A stretch of DNA of 7,203 nucleotides from Candidatus Gerdarchaeota archaeon (GTDB taxonomy: Archaea > Asgardarchaeota > Heimdallarchaeia > JABLTI01): positions 1 through 7,203 of the forward strand of contig JAEORM010000074.1 in assembly GCA_016840905.1 (NCBI GenBank), read 5' to 3'. Of this stretch, positions 6,253-7,203 are shown in pieces. The notes beneath the pieces were generated by a model that worked only from the letters and a program-made list of their open reading frames with translations, did not search any database and was not told the DNA's origin. How positions within the stretch are numbered: the stretch's first letter is position 1; every line of letters starts with the position of its first letter. The position numbers and the translations under genes were made by a program.

Positions 6253-6274
6253 AATAACTTCTTTTTAAGTTATT
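6253..6274. repeat. Perfect 8-base inverted repeat upstream of the NYN gene
   Basis: AATAACTT (6253-6260) and AAGTTATT (6267-6274) are perfect complements around a 6-base loop. It sits 29-50 bases ahead of the TTG start. On the minus strand it is followed directly by TATTTTTTATA, so it could be a second terminator for the upstream coiled-coil gene, a leader hairpin, or an operator for a dimeric regulator. Confidence 0.5.
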
Positions 6275-6279
6275 CTTCG

Positions 6280-6288
6280 TTTTAAAAA
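6280..6288 (-). promoter_or_regulatory. Possible TATA box of the NYN gene
   Basis: TTTTTAAAA on the minus strand could serve as a TATA box, with a transcript start near 6258 and a leader of about 34 bases. That start would fall within the inverted repeat at 6253-6274. The match is weak in such AT-rich DNA. Confidence 0.25.
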
Positions 6289-6318
6289 GTCATAAAAATA
6301 GATAACTAGTTTAAAATC

Positions 6319-6336
6319 AAAAAAAGGTAAAAAAAG
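6319..6336 (-). terminator. Oligo-T terminator after the coiled-coil gene
   Basis: Immediately after the stop codon the minus strand reads seven T, ACC and seven more T. Two closely spaced T-runs are typical of archaeal transcript ends. Confidence 0.5.
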
Positions 6337-6338
6337 AA

Positions 6339-7202
6339 TTACACTTTTGAAACAAAAGTCTTATTCTCTTTCTTGGTTACCTTAACAAGACCATCAGTCT
6401 TTAAATCGGAAATAATATGTTGAACAATGTCAGAAGTTTGTCCCACTATTTTAGCAAGATCAGGAACAGCTATTTCACCGCCTAAATCTTGAATAGCTAA
6501 GAAAACTCTGAATTTTGGAACACTTTGAAGTGATTTTGTTAAGTTTTTGACTAAACTATCCTTTTGACCGGTAGAGCTTTCTAATTCAGTTATTCTTGAT
6601 TTCAAGTTCTCATATTGAACCATAATCTTGTCACGTTCTTCTTGTAAAGCATCACGATCTTTTTCGATAACTTCTTGGGTTTTAGTGATTTCAGTAATAG
6701 TCTTTTCTTTTTCATCGATTTTAGTCTGCAAATCTCGAAGATCTTTCTTTATTACATTTACTTCAGATTCATTTCTAGCTTTTTCTTTAATTAAATCTTG
6801 TAATTTGCTTTCTTGAGTAGATTTCTCTGCACTAATGCTATCTTTAACATCTGCTAGTGAGCTTCGTAATTTGCTTATTTCTGTTTCTTTTTCATCGAGT
6901 GATTTCTGTTTGTTTTCAAGTTCTGCGGTAAAATTATCGAGTTTCTTTTCAGAGCGTTCGAGTGAATTCTTAATGTCAGTATTTTGATGTTCAAGTGATT
7001 TTAGCTCATCTTGTAGTTTTCTAATTTGACCATCTTTTTCTGATTCAGAAGAAGCAATTTCAGCCTTAATTTCAGTAACAGTTTTTCGTAATTTATCTAT
7101 TTCACTATCTTTCTGTTGTATACCTTCTTTATAGCTATTCATTGCAGCAGTTGCTTCTTTCAAATTAACTTCCAATTCATCAGCACGTTCACGTTCCATT
7201 GC
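6339..7202 (-). CDS. Long coiled-coil protein with C-terminal winged-helix domain, 5' end cut by window edge
   Basis: The first Met is at 7199, but the frame stays open to the window edge (one Ala codon before it) and the protein starts in mid coiled coil, so the true start is probably outside. Numbered from that Met there are 286 residues. Residues 1 to about 220 are charged heptad-like coiled coil with almost no Pro or aromatic residues. A unit of about 60-74 residues recurs: QKDSEIDKLR (29-38), EKETEISKLR (103-112) and EKEKTITEIT (163-172). Residues 227-286 look like a winged helix: a first helix (KFRVFLAIQDLGG), then VPDLAKIVGQ and SDIVQHIISDLKTDGLV as the helix-turn-helix, then VKVTKKENKTFVS as the wing. 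This layout suggests a DNA-binding or protein-docking protein that forms rods or dimers, such as a chromosome-organising or regulatory factor. I see no ATPase motif, so it is not an SMC protein as far as visible. It is followed by oligo-T. Confidence 0.8.
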   Translation of the reverse strand, partial: AMERERADELEVNLKEATAAMNSYKEGIQQKDSEIDKLRKTVTEIKAEIASSESEKDGQIRKLQDELKSLEHQNTDIKNSLERSEKKLDNFTAELENKQKSLDEKETEISKLRSSLADVKDSISAEKSTQESKLQDLIKEKARNESEVNVIKKDLRDLQTKIDEKEKTITEITKTQEVIEKDRDALQEERDKIMVQYENLKSRITELESSTGQKDSLVKNLTKSLQSVPKFRVFLAIQDLGGEIAVPDLAKIVGQTSDIVQHIISDLKTDGLVKVTKKENKTFVSKV

Positions 7203-7203
7203 T

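Noticed and set aside
6339..7202. SMC or Rad50 chromosome-segregation ATPase
   Set aside because: Coiled-coil proteins match SMC by composition alone; no Walker A, Walker B or signature motif is present, and the C-terminus is a winged helix.

Overview
This AT-rich window looks archaeal, and an Asgard-type archaeon is my best guess. The evidence is a NYN-domain protein of the archaeal TIGR00288 type, oligo-T and TATA-box signals of archaeal style, a predicted leaderless gene, a small RING/TFIIH-p44-like zinc finger, and a long coiled coil with a winged-helix tail. The lineage is inferred from gene content and composition and is not proven.

Layout: two plus-strand units converge on three minus-strand genes, meeting at about 4117-4169. 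On the plus strand, a 108-residue zinc-finger protein (92-418) lies 37 bases ahead of a 567-residue cytosolic transglutaminase-fold protein with an intact Cys-His-Asp triad (456-2159). After 91 bases, with its own predicted promoter, comes a 621-residue membrane protein with four N-terminal helices and a large sequon-rich outer domain (2251-4116). A hairpin with T-runs on both sides separates it from the minus-strand genes. In their reading order these are a coiled-coil/winged-helix protein cut by the window edge (7202-6339), a NYN-domain protein whose usual acidic DxD site is replaced (6224-5670), and an FAD/NAD disulfide oxidoreductase of the CoA-disulfide reductase/NADH oxidase group (5546-4170). 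The 114- and 123-base gaps between the minus-strand genes hold T-runs and TATA-like sites, so they are probably transcribed separately.

The most interesting part is the first pair. The basic tail of the finger protein and the linker of the transglutaminase-fold protein carry the same short motif, KTVKII followed by V(K/R)I(I/L)D, although the proteins are otherwise unrelated. With the tight spacing, this suggests a two-protein system whose parts share a docking motif or a common partner. The second point of interest is the NYN protein, which keeps the fold landmarks but has lost the DxD acids and has gained an acidic Tyr-Asp repeat tail. No RNA gene, CRISPR array, transposon or origin was seen.
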